Part shown: positions 54,537 to 63,400 of the stretch, in pieces
Numbering within the stretch: position 1 is the first letter of the stretch
How the letters are laid out: each line of letters starts with the position of its first letter
NCBI RefSeq assembly: GCF_000423225.1
Contig: NZ_AUHO01000007.1
Coordinates: 1-64,000, forward strand
Length of the DNA stretch: 64,000 bases
Source: Kaistia adipata DSM 17808
GTDB lineage: Bacteria > Pseudomonadota > Alphaproteobacteria > Rhizobiales > Kaistiaceae
Direction of reading: 5' to 3'
Made by a program: the position numbers and the translations under genes
Notes under the pieces: generated by a model
The model's database searches: none
The model's input: the letters and a program-made list of their open reading frames with translations, nothing else
Told to the model about the DNA's origin: nothing

Positions 54537-55222
54537 TGGCTCATCTCCCGCGACCACGAAATTGCATTGACGTAGATTCCCAGCGGATTGGCGCGCAGGC
54601 GCTCGGCGTCGCGCGGCGGCTGGATGACGATAGTGAGGATGGCCGTCCATCGTTCCGTGGTGGAAAGCTGGCCGTTCTCGAAATGCCTTTCCGTCCACGC
54701 GACGCGGAAGCTGTTGGGCGAGGCCCGGATGACGCTGGACACCTCGACGGCGACCTGTTGGCGGCCGACCTTGGTGAAAGGGTCATTGGCGCGGGCGTAA
54801 TCGTTCAATGCCGCCGCGCCGCGATCCGTGGTCCATTCATAGGCGCGAAACCAGTTCTGGCGGACGATGATCGCGTCGGCCGGGATCGCGCGGACCTGTT
54901 CGATGAAGCGGCCGAGATGGAAAGCAATCTGCGGATCGGTCGGGCGATAGTCGGCATTGGCTGGCGCGACGGTCTGCGCCTGACCGAGATTGTCCACCTG
55001 CACGACCCAAGGCACCACGGTCCCACGCGCGGACTGCCAGACCAGCGCAGAGGCGAAGCCGGCCGAGAGGATCAGCGAGCCGAAGGCCATGAGCCGCCAG
55101 TTCCGCGCCTGCACGCGGGCCGAGCCGATACGCTCGTCCCACACTTGCGCGGCGCGCTGATAAGGCGTCTCGGGTTCCGGCGTCTTGCCGTAATGAGTTG
55201 CTGGTCGTTTGAAGATGCTCAT
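54533..55222 (-). CDS. trbF: TrbF, VirB8-type assembly protein (element B)
   Basis: A 229-aa bitopic protein, nearly identical to the element A copy, with membrane segment MAFGSLILSAGFASALVWQ and a complete periplasmic domain. Its stop still overlaps the old trbG ATG, showing the insertion took place just downstream. Confidence 0.94.
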   Translation of the reverse strand: MSIFKRPATHYGKTPEPETPYQRAAQVWDERIGSARVQARNWRLMAFGSLILSAGFASALVWQSARGTVVPWVVQVDNLGQAQTVAPANADYRPTDPQIAFHLGRFIEQVRAIPADAIIVRQNWFRAYEWTTDRGAAALNDYARANDPFTKVGRQQVAVEVSSVIRASPNSFRVAWTERHFENGQLSTTERWTAILTIVIQPPRDAERLRANPLGIYVNAISWSREMSQ

Positions 55223-56574
55223 GAGCGGTCACTTTCGGAAAGATTGATGGAGGAACCGGAGCCGTGGCTGTCGCCGGAGCGCACCGCATGGGCGGCCATG
55301 GTCGTGCCGTGGTTGAGGGCTTGCGAACGCTGCATGCGCTGCGCCCAGGCCGGAGGACCGGCGGATGGTGCCGGCGATGCGGGCGCAGCATCGCTCCCGC
55401 CGACCGTTCCCATGGTGGAGCTGCCGCCGCTTGCGCCGAATCCGGCCTTCGAACCTTCGGAGAAGCTGGATTTGACGGATTCGCTGGCCCGCGCGGCGGC
55501 GCGTTTGAGGGGTGAGATGGCGGCCGAACCTGCTGCGCGGCCGACGCCGCCGAGACCGGAGGCGACGCCTGCCGCGCCGGACTGGCCAAGCGATCCGACG
55601 CTATAGGCGGCGGTCGCCGCGCCCGCGGTGGCCGCGCCGCCGCGGACGGCCGCGGCCCCGCCGGACAGGGCAGCGGCACCACCTTTGGCGGCGAGCATGG
55701 CCCCGCCGCCAGCGGCGACGGCTGCACCTGCGACCGCAAGCCCGGTTCCCACGGCAGCACCCGCGCCGAGCTGCGGGCCGCCCGAAACGATGCCGTTTGC
55801 TATGCCGGGGCCGAAGATGCCGAGGCCGAGCAGCGACAGAGCTGCCAGCACAATCGCCATGGCGTCGTCGATGGTCGGGGTCGCCCCGCCGAAACCGGCC
55901 GTGAATTGCGAAAACAAGGTGCTGCCGATACCGATGATGACGGCGAGCACCAGAACCTTGATGCCGGAGGACACCACGTTGCCCAAGACCTTCTCGGCCA
56001 TGAAGGCGGTCTTGCCGAACAGGCCGAAGGGGATGAGGACGAAGCCGGCAAGCGTGGTCAGCTTGAACTCGATGAGGGTCACGAAAAGCTGGATGGCGAG
56101 GATGAAGAAGGCCAACACCACGAGCGCCCATGCGAACAGCAGGCACGCGATCTGGATGAAGTTCTCGAAGAAGGCGATCCAGCCCATCAGGTCGGAAATG
56201 GAGTCGAGCAGCGGGCGGCCGGCGTCGAGGCCGGTCTGCGCTACGCGGCCCGGCCGCGTCAGACCGGTGACAGAAAAGCCGGTGCCCGACGCCATGAGAC
56301 CGAGGCCGGCGAAGCTCTCGAAGACGATCCGGGCGAGGTTGTTCCAATTGCCGATGATGTAGGCGAAGACGCCCACGAAAAGGGTCTTCTTCACCAGCCG
56401 AGCGATGATGTCGTCATCTGCGCCCCATGCCCAAAAGAGCGCGGCAAGCGTCACGTCGATGACGATCAGGGTGGTAGCGATGAAGGCGACTTCGCCAGAC
56501 AACAGCCCGAACCCGCTGTCGATGTAGCGCGTGAATACGCCGAGGAAATTGTCGATGACGCCCGTGTTTCCCAT
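55219..56574 (-). CDS. trbL: TrbL, VirB6-type channel protein (element B)
   Basis: A 451-aa polytopic protein matching element A over the membrane part, with a Gly/Ala-rich C-terminal region that differs in composition (KSSFSEGSKAGFGASGGSS). It overlaps trbF by four bases. Confidence 0.93.
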   Translation of the reverse strand: MGNTGVIDNFLGVFTRYIDSGFGLLSGEVAFIATTLIVIDVTLAALFWAWGADDDIIARLVKKTLFVGVFAYIIGNWNNLARIVFESFAGLGLMASGTGFSVTGLTRPGRVAQTGLDAGRPLLDSISDLMGWIAFFENFIQIACLLFAWALVVLAFFILAIQLFVTLIEFKLTTLAGFVLIPFGLFGKTAFMAEKVLGNVVSSGIKVLVLAVIIGIGSTLFSQFTAGFGGATPTIDDAMAIVLAALSLLGLGIFGPGIANGIVSGGPQLGAGAAVGTGLAVAGAAVAAGGGAMLAAKGGAAALSGGAAAVRGGAATAGAATAAYSVGSLGQSGAAGVASGLGGVGRAAGSAAISPLKRAAARASESVKSSFSEGSKAGFGASGGSSTMGTVGGSDAAPASPAPSAGPPAWAQRMQRSQALNHGTTMAAHAVRSGDSHGSGSSINLSESDRS

Positions 56575-56576
56575 GG

Positions 56577-56843
56577 TCAGCGCGCCCCGCTGCGGTCACG
56601 GCCGAGGAAGCGGTCGCGGGATTCAGCCCATGCGGCGAGGCAGTCGGTGTCGCTCGCCGCCGCCTCGCCGAGTTGCTGGCAACGGCGCAGGGTTTCGCGC
56701 AGGGGATCGGCCGGGGGCTGGAGGGCCGATGCCGGCCGTGACGCGGAAGGCTCGTCCTTCCGCGTCATGTCGATTGCGGTCACTGTCAAGGCAATCGCAA
56801 CGAACACCACGGCCCCGAGCCGGACCAGCATCTTGCCGTCCAT
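56577..56843 (-). CDS. TrbK-like small protein (element B)
   Basis: An 88-aa protein with one N-terminal hydrophobic helix and the same two Cys as the element A copy. If it does act in entry exclusion, its near-identity to the element A protein suggests mutual exclusion between the two ICEs, which makes their coexistence worth noting. Confidence 0.75.
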   Translation of the reverse strand: MDGKMLVRLGAVVFVAIALTVTAIDMTRKDEPSASRPASALQPPADPLRETLRRCQQLGEAAASDTDCLAAWAESRDRFLGRDRSGAR

Positions 56844-56857
56844 GGCGAGCCTCCCGG

Positions 56858-57634
56858 TCAGTTGTTGCCGTTGTTGAACATCTGCGCGTTACCCGGCTGA
56901 TAGCCGCTGCCGGGCGTCAGGAAACGCTCGCGCTGGATGCGGCCCTGTTCGGCGGCGGTCGCGCGCTCGGCTTCGGTCAGCGCGTCGGCGCGGCCGTTCG
57001 CCGAGATGACCGCGATCAGATCGGAAAGCTGCTGTGACTGGAGCGCGAGAAGCTGGTTGCCGGCCTGCGTGGCTTGCAGCGCGCCGGTCGCGCCTTGGCT
57101 CTGGCCGACAAGCGCGGCCATCTCGGCGCGGTTGCTGTCGATGTTGCCGACCGCACCCGCCTGCACGCGCATTGCGTCCTGCAAGCCGCCGACCGTGTTC
57201 TCCCACCGGCTGCGCGCATCGGCGACAAGCTGGGCGTCGGTCGTCGAAAGCGAGACGTTGCCGTATTGCTGTTGAAACGCTTGGTCGATCTGCCCGACCT
57301 CGAACGCGATGTTCTGCGCTTGGCTAAGAAGCTGCTGCGTCCGGCTCACGTTCTGCTGGAGCTGCTGGAGCGACGAATACGGCAGGCTCGCCAGATTGCG
57401 GGCCTGATTGATGAGCATCTGCGCCTCGTTCTGGAGGCTGGTGATCTGGTTGTTGATCTGCTCCAGCGTGCGCGCTGCCGTGAGCAGGTTTTGCGCGTAG
57501 TTGCTCGGGTCATAGACGATCCGGCCGAAACCGAATTGCGCATGGGCCGGGCTTGCCAGCATGGGCGACAGCGCGACGGGCACTGCGAGCGCCAGCGCGA
57601 GGGCCGAAGCCCCGACAAACTTGGGATAGGTCAT
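56858..57634 (-). CDS. trbJ: TrbJ, VirB5-type protein (element B)
   Basis: A 258-aa secreted helical protein with signal peptide ending AHAQFGFG. The ATG at 57634 overlaps the trbE stop by four bases; longer upstream frames are shadows of trbE. Same length as in element A. Confidence 0.93.
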   Translation of the reverse strand: MTYPKFVGASALALALAVPVALSPMLASPAHAQFGFGRIVYDPSNYAQNLLTAARTLEQINNQITSLQNEAQMLINQARNLASLPYSSLQQLQQNVSRTQQLLSQAQNIAFEVGQIDQAFQQQYGNVSLSTTDAQLVADARSRWENTVGGLQDAMRVQAGAVGNIDSNRAEMAALVGQSQGATGALQATQAGNQLLALQSQQLSDLIAVISANGRADALTEAERATAAEQGRIQRERFLTPGSGYQPGNAQMFNNGNN

Positions 57635-60123
57635 GGAAGAATCTCCTGTGTGGGGTGGGTATCGAGCCGGGCCGGCGCGGCGGATTCCGGCCGGTCGGCA
57701 AGATTGGTGAGGTTGGGGATCAGCTCGGCCGCCCACTCGACGCCGCGCGCGCGTAGCCATGCGGCGAGGAAGCCGTCGCGGCCGTGTTCGGCGACGATCT
57801 GTGCAATGAGCGTCTGGTCGGATTTGGCGGATGCGGCGCAGAGCGCGAGGCCGATTTCGGACAGGCCAAGCTCGAACAGGCGATTGCCGCGCCTCGACTG
57901 GCAGTAGTAGTCGCGCTTGGGCGTGGCCCGTGCGAGGATTTCGATCTGCCGGTCATTCAACCCGAAACGCCGGTAAATCTCGGTAATCTGCGGCTCGATG
58001 GCGCGCTCGTTCGGCAGCAGAAGCCGCGTCGGGCAGCTCTCGATGATCGCGGGCGCGATGTTGCTGCCGTCAATGTCGGACAGGCTTTGCGTGGCGAAGA
58101 TGACGCTGGCGTTCTTTTTGCGGAGCGTTTTCAGCCATTCGCGGAGCTGGCCGGCGAAACCCTCGTCGTCCAGCGCAAGCCAGCCTTCATCTATGATGAG
58201 AAGCGTCGGCCGCCCGTCGAGCCGGTCGCCGATGCGGTGGAACAGGTAGGACAGCACGGCCGGGGCCGCTCCAGTCCCGACAAGGCCCTCGATCTCGAAC
58301 GCCTGCACATCCGCCGAGCCGAGATGTTCGGCTTCGGCGTCGAGCAGCCGGCCATAGGCACCGCCGACGCAGAACGGCCGGAGCGCCTGTTTCAGATCGT
58401 TGGATTGCAGCAGCACCGCAAGGCCGGTGATGGTGCGTTCCTCGACCGGGGCCGAGGCCAGCGAAGTCAGCGCCGTCCAAAGATACTCTTTGACCTCGGG
58501 CGTGATGGCGATGCCTTCCCGCATGAGGATGGCGGCGATCCAGTCCGCCGCCCATGCGCGTTCATAGGTGTCGTGGATGCGGGCGAGCGGCTGGAGCGAG
58601 ACGGACGCCTCGGCCCCTTCTGTCAGCCCGCCACCAAGGTCGTGCCAGTCGCCGCCCATGGCGAGCGCGGCGGCGCGGATGCTGCCGCCGAAGTCGAAGG
58701 CGAAGACCTGCGATCCGGCGTAGCGCCGGAACTGCAAGGCCATAAGGGCGAGCAGCACGCTCTTGCCCGCGCCCGTGGGGCCGACGACAAGGGTGTGCCC
58801 TACGTCGCCGACATGCAAAGACAACCGGAACGGGGTTGAGCCTTCGGTCTTTCCAAAGAGCAGAGGGGGCGCACCGAAATGCTCGTCCCGTTCCGGCCCC
58901 GCCCACACCGCCGACAGCGGGATCATGTGGGCGAGATTCAATGTGCTGATGGGCGGCTGGCGGACATTGGCGTAGGCGTGTCCGGGCAGGCTGCCGAGCC
59001 ATGCGTCAACCGCGTTGACGCTCTCGGGCATGGCGGTGAAGTCGCGCCCCTGAACGATCTTCTCGACCAGGCGCAGCTTCTCGTCGGCTAGGCGCGGGTC
59101 GGCATCCCATACGGTGACGGTGGCCGTGACATAGGCCATGCCCGCCACGTCCGCGCCGAGTTCCTGCAAGGCCATGTCGGCGTCGAGCGCCTTGTTGGCC
59201 GCGTCGGTGTCCACCAGCGCGGACGCCTCGTTGGTCATCACCTCTTTCAAGATCGCGGCGATGCTCTTGCGCTTCGCAAACCATTGGCGGCGGATGCGGG
59301 TCAGCAGCCGCGTCGCGTCGGTCTTGTCGAGCAGGATCGCGCGCGTGCTCCACCTGTAGGGGAACGGCAGGCGGTTCATTTCGTCGAGCAGGCCCGGCGT
59401 CGTCGCGGTCGGGAATCCCACGATGGTCAGCACGCGCAGATGCTTGGTCCCAAGGCGCGGCTCCAGCCCGCCGGTCAAGGGCTGGTCGGCGAGCAGCGCA
59501 TCGAGGTGCATGGGCACCTCGGGCACGCGCACGCGATGCCGGTTGGTCGAGATGGTGGAGTGGAGATAGGTCAGCGTCGCGCCATCATCCATCCAACGGC
59601 ACTCGGGCATGAAGCCGTCGAGCAAAGCCAGCACGCGGTCGGTGCGGTCGATGAAGCCGCGCAGCAGCTCCCACGGGTCCACGCCGGTTTTCTCGCGGCC
59701 CTCGTAGAGCCATGTTTCGGCGCGGGCGGCTTCCTCGGCCGGGGGCAGCCAGAGGAAGGTCAGGAAATAGCCCGACACGAAATGCGTGCCTGCTTCCTCG
59801 AACCCGGCTTTGCGCTCGGCATCGACCAGCGCCGATGCCGCATCGGGAAAGGTGCTGTCGGGATAGGTCGCGGCCTCGCTGCGCTGCGCCTCAACAAAGA
59901 TGCTCCAGCCGGAGCCGAGGCGGCGCACGGCGTTATTGATGCGGCCGGCGACGGCGACCAGCTCGGCCGCGACGGCGGAATCCAGATCGGGACCGCGAAA
60001 CTTCGCGGTCCTCTGAAAACTGCCGTCCTTGTTCAAGACGACGCCGGAGCCGAGCAATGCGGCCCATGGCAAATAGTCGGCGAGCCGGGCGGCGGTGCGG
60101 CGATATTCGGAAAGGTTCATCAT
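57631..60123 (-). CDS. trbE: TrbE, VirB4-type ATPase (element B)
   Basis: An 830-aa ATPase with Walker A GPTGAGKSVLLALM and Walker B LLIIDEGWLALDD, beginning MMNLSEYRRTAARLADYLP. Full length and colinear with element A. Confidence 0.95.
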   Translation of the reverse strand: MMNLSEYRRTAARLADYLPWAALLGSGVVLNKDGSFQRTAKFRGPDLDSAVAAELVAVAGRINNAVRRLGSGWSIFVEAQRSEAATYPDSTFPDAASALVDAERKAGFEEAGTHFVSGYFLTFLWLPPAEEAARAETWLYEGREKTGVDPWELLRGFIDRTDRVLALLDGFMPECRWMDDGATLTYLHSTISTNRHRVRVPEVPMHLDALLADQPLTGGLEPRLGTKHLRVLTIVGFPTATTPGLLDEMNRLPFPYRWSTRAILLDKTDATRLLTRIRRQWFAKRKSIAAILKEVMTNEASALVDTDAANKALDADMALQELGADVAGMAYVTATVTVWDADPRLADEKLRLVEKIVQGRDFTAMPESVNAVDAWLGSLPGHAYANVRQPPISTLNLAHMIPLSAVWAGPERDEHFGAPPLLFGKTEGSTPFRLSLHVGDVGHTLVVGPTGAGKSVLLALMALQFRRYAGSQVFAFDFGGSIRAAALAMGGDWHDLGGGLTEGAEASVSLQPLARIHDTYERAWAADWIAAILMREGIAITPEVKEYLWTALTSLASAPVEERTITGLAVLLQSNDLKQALRPFCVGGAYGRLLDAEAEHLGSADVQAFEIEGLVGTGAAPAVLSYLFHRIGDRLDGRPTLLIIDEGWLALDDEGFAGQLREWLKTLRKKNASVIFATQSLSDIDGSNIAPAIIESCPTRLLLPNERAIEPQITEIYRRFGLNDRQIEILARATPKRDYYCQSRRGNRLFELGLSEIGLALCAASAKSDQTLIAQIVAEHGRDGFLAAWLRARGVEWAAELIPNLTNLADRPESAAPARLDTHPTQEILP

Positions 60124-60133
60124 GGCCGCGCCC

Positions 60134-60415
60134 TCACACCGCCAGATGGCCGGGGACGCGCAGATGCCTACGCCCGACCTCGACGAATTGGGGATCGCGC
60201 TTCGCCGCCCATACGGCTGCGAAATGGCCGATTGCCCAAATGGCGATGCCGACCAGCCAGAGGCGCAAACCGAGGCCCACGGCTCCGGCCAGCGTTCCGT
60301 TCATGATGGCGATGGAGCGCGGTGCGCCGCCGAGCAAAATATGCTCGGTCAGCGCCCGGTGGACCGGGACCGTGAAGCCCGGCACCGCGTCGAGCAGTTC
60401 GAGGCCGCCCGCCAT
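60134..60415 (-). CDS. trbD: TrbD, VirB3-type protein (element B)
   Basis: A 93-aa protein with two hydrophobic segments, beginning MAGGLELLDAVPGFTVPVHR. Its ATG shares a base with the trbC stop. Ten bases separate it from trbE. Confidence 0.92.
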   Translation of the reverse strand: MAGGLELLDAVPGFTVPVHRALTEHILLGGAPRSIAIMNGTLAGAVGLGLRLWLVGIAIWAIGHFAAVWAAKRDPQFVEVGRRHLRVPGHLAV

Positions 60416-60747
60416 CAAACGAGCGCCCCGCCGCCGAACGAGAAGAAAGACAGGAAGAAGCTCGATGCGGCGAACGCGATGGACAGGCCGAAAACGATCT
60501 GGATCAGGCGACGGAAGCCGCCGCTGGTATCGCCGAACGCGAGGGTCAGGCCCGTCACGATGATGATGATGACGGCGATGATCTTGGCGACCGGCCCCTC
60601 GATGGACTGGAGGATTTGCTGCAAGGGCTGTTCCCATGGCATCGACGAACCGGACGCATGGGCGGCCGGGGCAAGCATGAGGCTGATGGCAAGGGCAGAT
60701 GCGGCGGTCGTGGCGAAGCGATAGCCGCGCGTAAGGGTGCGGATCAT
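60415..60747 (-). CDS. trbC: TrbC, VirB2-type pilin (element B)
   Basis: A 110-aa pilin precursor with signal end AAHASGSSMPWE and two hydrophobic helices, one of them KIIAVIIIIVTGLTLAFGD. It overlaps trbB by four bases. Confidence 0.93.
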   Translation of the reverse strand: MIRTLTRGYRFATTAASALAISLMLAPAAHASGSSMPWEQPLQQILQSIEGPVAKIIAVIIIIVTGLTLAFGDTSGGFRRLIQIVFGLSIAFAASSFFLSFFSFGGGALV

Positions 60748-61739
60748 GAAGATTCTCCTGTGCTGGTGGGGATTGCCGAAGGGATGGGATGCGTGATGCG
60801 GTAGTCGCCGTCCGGCCCCAGCCCCTCGACGCGGGCAAGCTCGGCCAGCCGGCGCGCGGAACCGCGCCCGGAAAGGACGGCAACAAGGTCGATAGTCTCG
60901 GCGATCAGCGCACGCGGGACCGTGACGACAGCCTCTTGGATGAGCTGTTCAAGGCGACGAAGCGCGCCGATGCCGGTGCCGGCGTGAATGGTGCCGATCC
61001 CGCCGGGATGGCCCGTGCCCCATGCTTTGAGCAGGTCGAGGGCTTCCGATCCGCGCACCTCCCCAATCGGGATGCGGTCGGGGCGCAGGCGCAGCGAGGA
61101 CCGCACAAGGTCCGACAGGCTGGCGACGCCATCCTTGGTGCGCAGCGCCACCAGATTGGGCGCGGCACATTGCAGCTCGCGGGTGTCTTCGATGATGACG
61201 ACACGATCCGCGCCCTTGGCGACCTCCGCCAAAAGGGCATTGGTGAGCGTGGTCTTGCCGGTGGAAGTGCCGCCCGCCACCAAGATATTGGCGCGGGCTG
61301 CGACGGCTTCGCGCAGCGTTTCCGCCTGATCGGCAGACATGATGCCGGCGGCCACATAGTCGTCGAGCGTGAACACCGCGACGGCAGGTTTACGGATGGC
61401 GAAGGCCGGCGCGGCGACCACGGGCGGCAAAAGGCCCTCGAACCGTTCCCCGCTCTCGGGCAGCTCTGCCGAGACGCGGGGGCTGCGGGCATGAACCTCT
61501 GCGCCGACATGATGCGCGACCAGCCGCACGATGCGTTCGCCATCGGCGGCGGACAGGCGTTCGCCCGTGTCGGAAAGCCCTTCGGACAGCCGGTCCACCC
61601 AAAGGCGACCGTCCGGGTTCAACATTACCTCGACCACGGCCGGGTCTTCGAGCAGCCGGGCAATGGCGGGGCCGAGCGCGGTGCGCAACATGCGCGCGCC
61701 GCGCTGGATCGCTTCCTGTCTGTGGTGGTTGGTGGTCAT
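60744..61739 (-). CDS. trbB: TrbB, VirB11-type ATPase (element B)
   Basis: A 331-aa ATPase with Walker [15 protein letters not shown] and the [12 protein letters not shown] box, nearly identical to the element A copy. It starts the trb operon; the promoter region upstream (61740-61885) keeps the shared motif and repeated CGGCGG blocks. Confidence 0.95.
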   Translation of the reverse strand: MTTNHHRQEAIQRGARMLRTALGPAIARLLEDPAVVEVMLNPDGRLWVDRLSEGLSDTGERLSAADGERIVRLVAHHVGAEVHARSPRVSAELPESGERFEGLLPPVVAAPAFAIRKPAVAVFTLDDYVAAGIMSADQAETLREAVAARANILVAGGTSTGKTTLTNALLAEVAKGADRVVIIEDTRELQCAAPNLVALRTKDGVASLSDLVRSSLRLRPDRIPIGEVRGSEALDLLKAWGTGHPGGIGTIHAGTGIGALRRLEQLIQEAVVTVPRALIAETIDLVAVLSGRGSARRLAELARVEGLGPDGDYRITHPIPSAIPTSTGESS

Positions 61740-61857
61740 GTCGGCCCCGGCTTCTGGCGGGGCGCAACAGGCGGTCCCCGGATCGGGGTCGATTAAGAAA
61801 GCCCGGAATTGGGCCGGTTCAACAAGTATCTAAGCGGCGGCGGCAATCGGCGGCCAT

Positions 61858-61875
61858 CGGCGGTAAATAGGACGG
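61858..61875 (-). promoter_or_regulatory. Shared motif upstream of trbB (element B)
   Basis: On the plus strand CGGCGGTAAATAGGACGG, the complement of the motif CCRTCCTATTTRCCGCCG seen before traG and trbB in element A. Two more ATCGGCGG-type repeats stand beside it. Confidence 0.4.
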
Positions 61876-61885
61876 GTCCGAATAC

Positions 61886-62008
61886 TTATTCTTGATCGCC
61901 GTTGCTCTCGGATTCGTCCGGCAACGGATCGTCGGGAAGTGAGTCGAGGTCGCGCGACAGCTCTTTGAGGAACCTGTCGCCGGTCGCCAGACGCCGGCCG
62001 AGATTCTG
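61886..62008 (-). pseudogene. Residual 3' end of the original CopG-like gene
   Basis: These 123 bases encode the tail GRRLATGDRFLKELSRDLDSLPDD... that ends the intact CopG-like gene of element A. They are in the right place before trbB but have no 5' part. The intact CopG-like gene of element B, about 1 kb away, carries a different tail. The fragment is thus what the hydrolase-gene insertion left behind. Confidence 0.85.
61970..62008 (-). repeat. 39-bp direct repeat, copy 1 (flanks the hydrolase cargo)
   Basis: A stretch of CopG-like gene sequence (plus strand from GAACCTGTCGCC to CGAGATTCTG) repeated at 62995-63033 with one mismatch. The hydrolase gene lies between the two copies. Confidence 0.9.
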
Positions 62009-62069
62009 CTGCCTTTCCACCTCTCCTTTTTGCTACCGAAGTTGCGATCAGGCTTGTCGCACGTTATTG

Positions 62070-62840
62070 ATGGTCATGCCCTATGTTAAAAATGACGACG
62101 TTCTCGTGAGGTATGAGACGTTTGGTGATGAAACGAACCTGCCTCTTGTCCTGATCTTTGGCATCAGCATGACCTGTGAGGACTGGTTAGAACTTGGCTA
62201 CATCTCAGGATTGGCTAAGGAATTTCATGTCGTATGTGTCGAACCTCGCGGGCACGGGCTAAGCACATGCCCCACGAATTCGTCCTCTTACGCATTGCCC
62301 AAAATGGCTTCTGACATTGAAACGGTAATCAACACCCTAGATCTAGTAAATCCATTAGTCTGGGGATACTCGCTCGGCGCAAAAATAGCGCTCGCTGCCG
62401 CCGTTCAAAATCCAGAGGCTTATCGAGGATTGATTCTTGGGGGGTTCGAGCTTCACTCTGAAGTCGATTTGGCGACAGATATGGTTGCCGAAACATTTTC
62501 CAGTGGAGCACAAGCTTGGCTTGCTGTTTGGATGCAAATGTTCGATGTGCCGGACGGCATGGCCACCCGTCTTGCTCGCGTCAACACCAACGCACTTCAT
62601 GCATTACGCACCGCTGAAGCTGAATGGCCGCCCTTGGGTGCGGCTTCTGAGTCGTTCACTGCGCCAGTTTTACTTTATGCAGGCGAAAAGTGCTTTTTTC
62701 GGAATGCAACAGCCGCCGCCGTCGCACATTTCCCATCAGCACGGTATCTCGAACGCCCTGGGCGAAATCACTTTGATCTGATGCCTGATAGCGCGTGGAT
62801 AACCGGAGAGGTAGTTCAGCAATTCGGAAGCTCTAGATAA
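62070..62840 (+). CDS. Alpha/beta hydrolase (cargo of element B)
   Basis: A 256-aa alpha/beta-fold hydrolase. Nucleophile elbow in VWGYSLGAKIAL (G-Y-S-L-G, about residue 99), oxyanion region near LVLIFGISM, a candidate acid in LLYAGEKC, and a catalytic His in RPGRNHFDLM. Codon usage and GC are far lower than in the surrounding ICE genes, a sign of recent acquisition. It is transcribed against the trb operon. Location among ICE cargo suggests a detoxifying esterase; serine-dependent macrolide esterases such as EstT have this fold and length, but identity to EstT cannot be judged without a search. An ATG two codons downstream (62076) is an equal start candidate. Confidence 0.85.
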   Translation: MVMPYVKNDDVLVRYETFGDETNLPLVLIFGISMTCEDWLELGYISGLAKEFHVVCVEPRGHGLSTCPTNSSSYALPKMASDIETVINTLDLVNPLVWGYSLGAKIALAAAVQNPEAYRGLILGGFELHSEVDLATDMVAETFSSGAQAWLAVWMQMFDVPDGMATRLARVNTNALHALRTAEAEWPPLGAASESFTAPVLLYAGEKCFFRNATAAAVAHFPSARYLERPGRNHFDLMPDSAWITGEVVQQFGSSR

Positions 62841-62916
62841 CATTGATGCGTTGACGGAGAGAAGTAGGCGAACCTAGCGCCGCGCATAGCGACTATAGTC
62901 GGTGCAATAATCTTCA

Positions 62917-63390
62917 TCAGCGCTCCTGCGTTGGATGATTGTTCAACCCCGGAAGACCTTCTTCAGGCCCAACATCTCTCGTAATCTCCTTCAAGAACCT
63001 GTCGCCCGTCGCCAGACGCCGGCCGAGATTCTGCATGAATCCTTCAAACCGTTCCGCACCTTTCGCGCGGGCAGCAGATTGCGCGGCTCCTGAAAGCGGC
63101 GGCGTGATGGTCATCCAGAAATGGATGAACTGCGCGACCGTCTCGCCGAGGACGGCGAGATCTAGGTCGAGCGTGTCGATCTGGCGGCCGAGTTTATCCA
63201 AGCGGCGAGACATGGCGGCTTCAAGCTGGTCGTCGGCATCGCCGGACAGGTAGGACATGACCGCCGCCTCCACGATGGCGGATTTCGAGACATTGCGGCG
63301 CAGCGCCGCCGAGCGGCGCAGCGCCATCGCCTCGATCTGCGGGATGAGCGCTGGGTCGAAATAGAGATTCAGGCGGGTGCGTGTGGTCAT
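62917..63390 (-). CDS. CopG-like conjugal regulator with replaced C-terminus (element B)
   Basis: A 157-aa protein matching the element A CopG-like protein over its first about 134 residues, up to GRRLATGDRFLKE, then switching to ITRDVGPEEGLPGLNNHPTQER. The switch coincides with the 39-bp repeat that flanks the hydrolase cargo, so the new tail arrived with it. The ribbon-helix-helix part (TRTRLNLYFDPALIPQIEAM) is intact and function is probably kept. Confidence 0.8.
   Translation of the reverse strand: MTTRTRLNLYFDPALIPQIEAMALRRSAALRRNVSKSAIVEAAVMSYLSGDADDQLEAAMSRRLDKLGRQIDTLDLDLAVLGETVAQFIHFWMTITPPLSGAAQSAARAKGAERFEGFMQNLGRRLATGDRFLKEITRDVGPEEGLPGLNNHPTQER
62995..63033 (-). repeat. 39-bp direct repeat, copy 2
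   Basis: Partner of 61970-62008, one mismatch (CCC for CCG in the middle). It lies inside the intact CopG-like gene at the point where its tail departs from the element A sequence. Confidence 0.9.
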
Positions 63391-63400
63391 AGGCGTGTCC

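Noticed and set aside
53136..54698. A real fusion of a long N-terminal domain to TrbG
   Set aside because: The extra N-terminal part is the antisense of the NTF2-like gene and trbF, with no sign of its own coding constraint.
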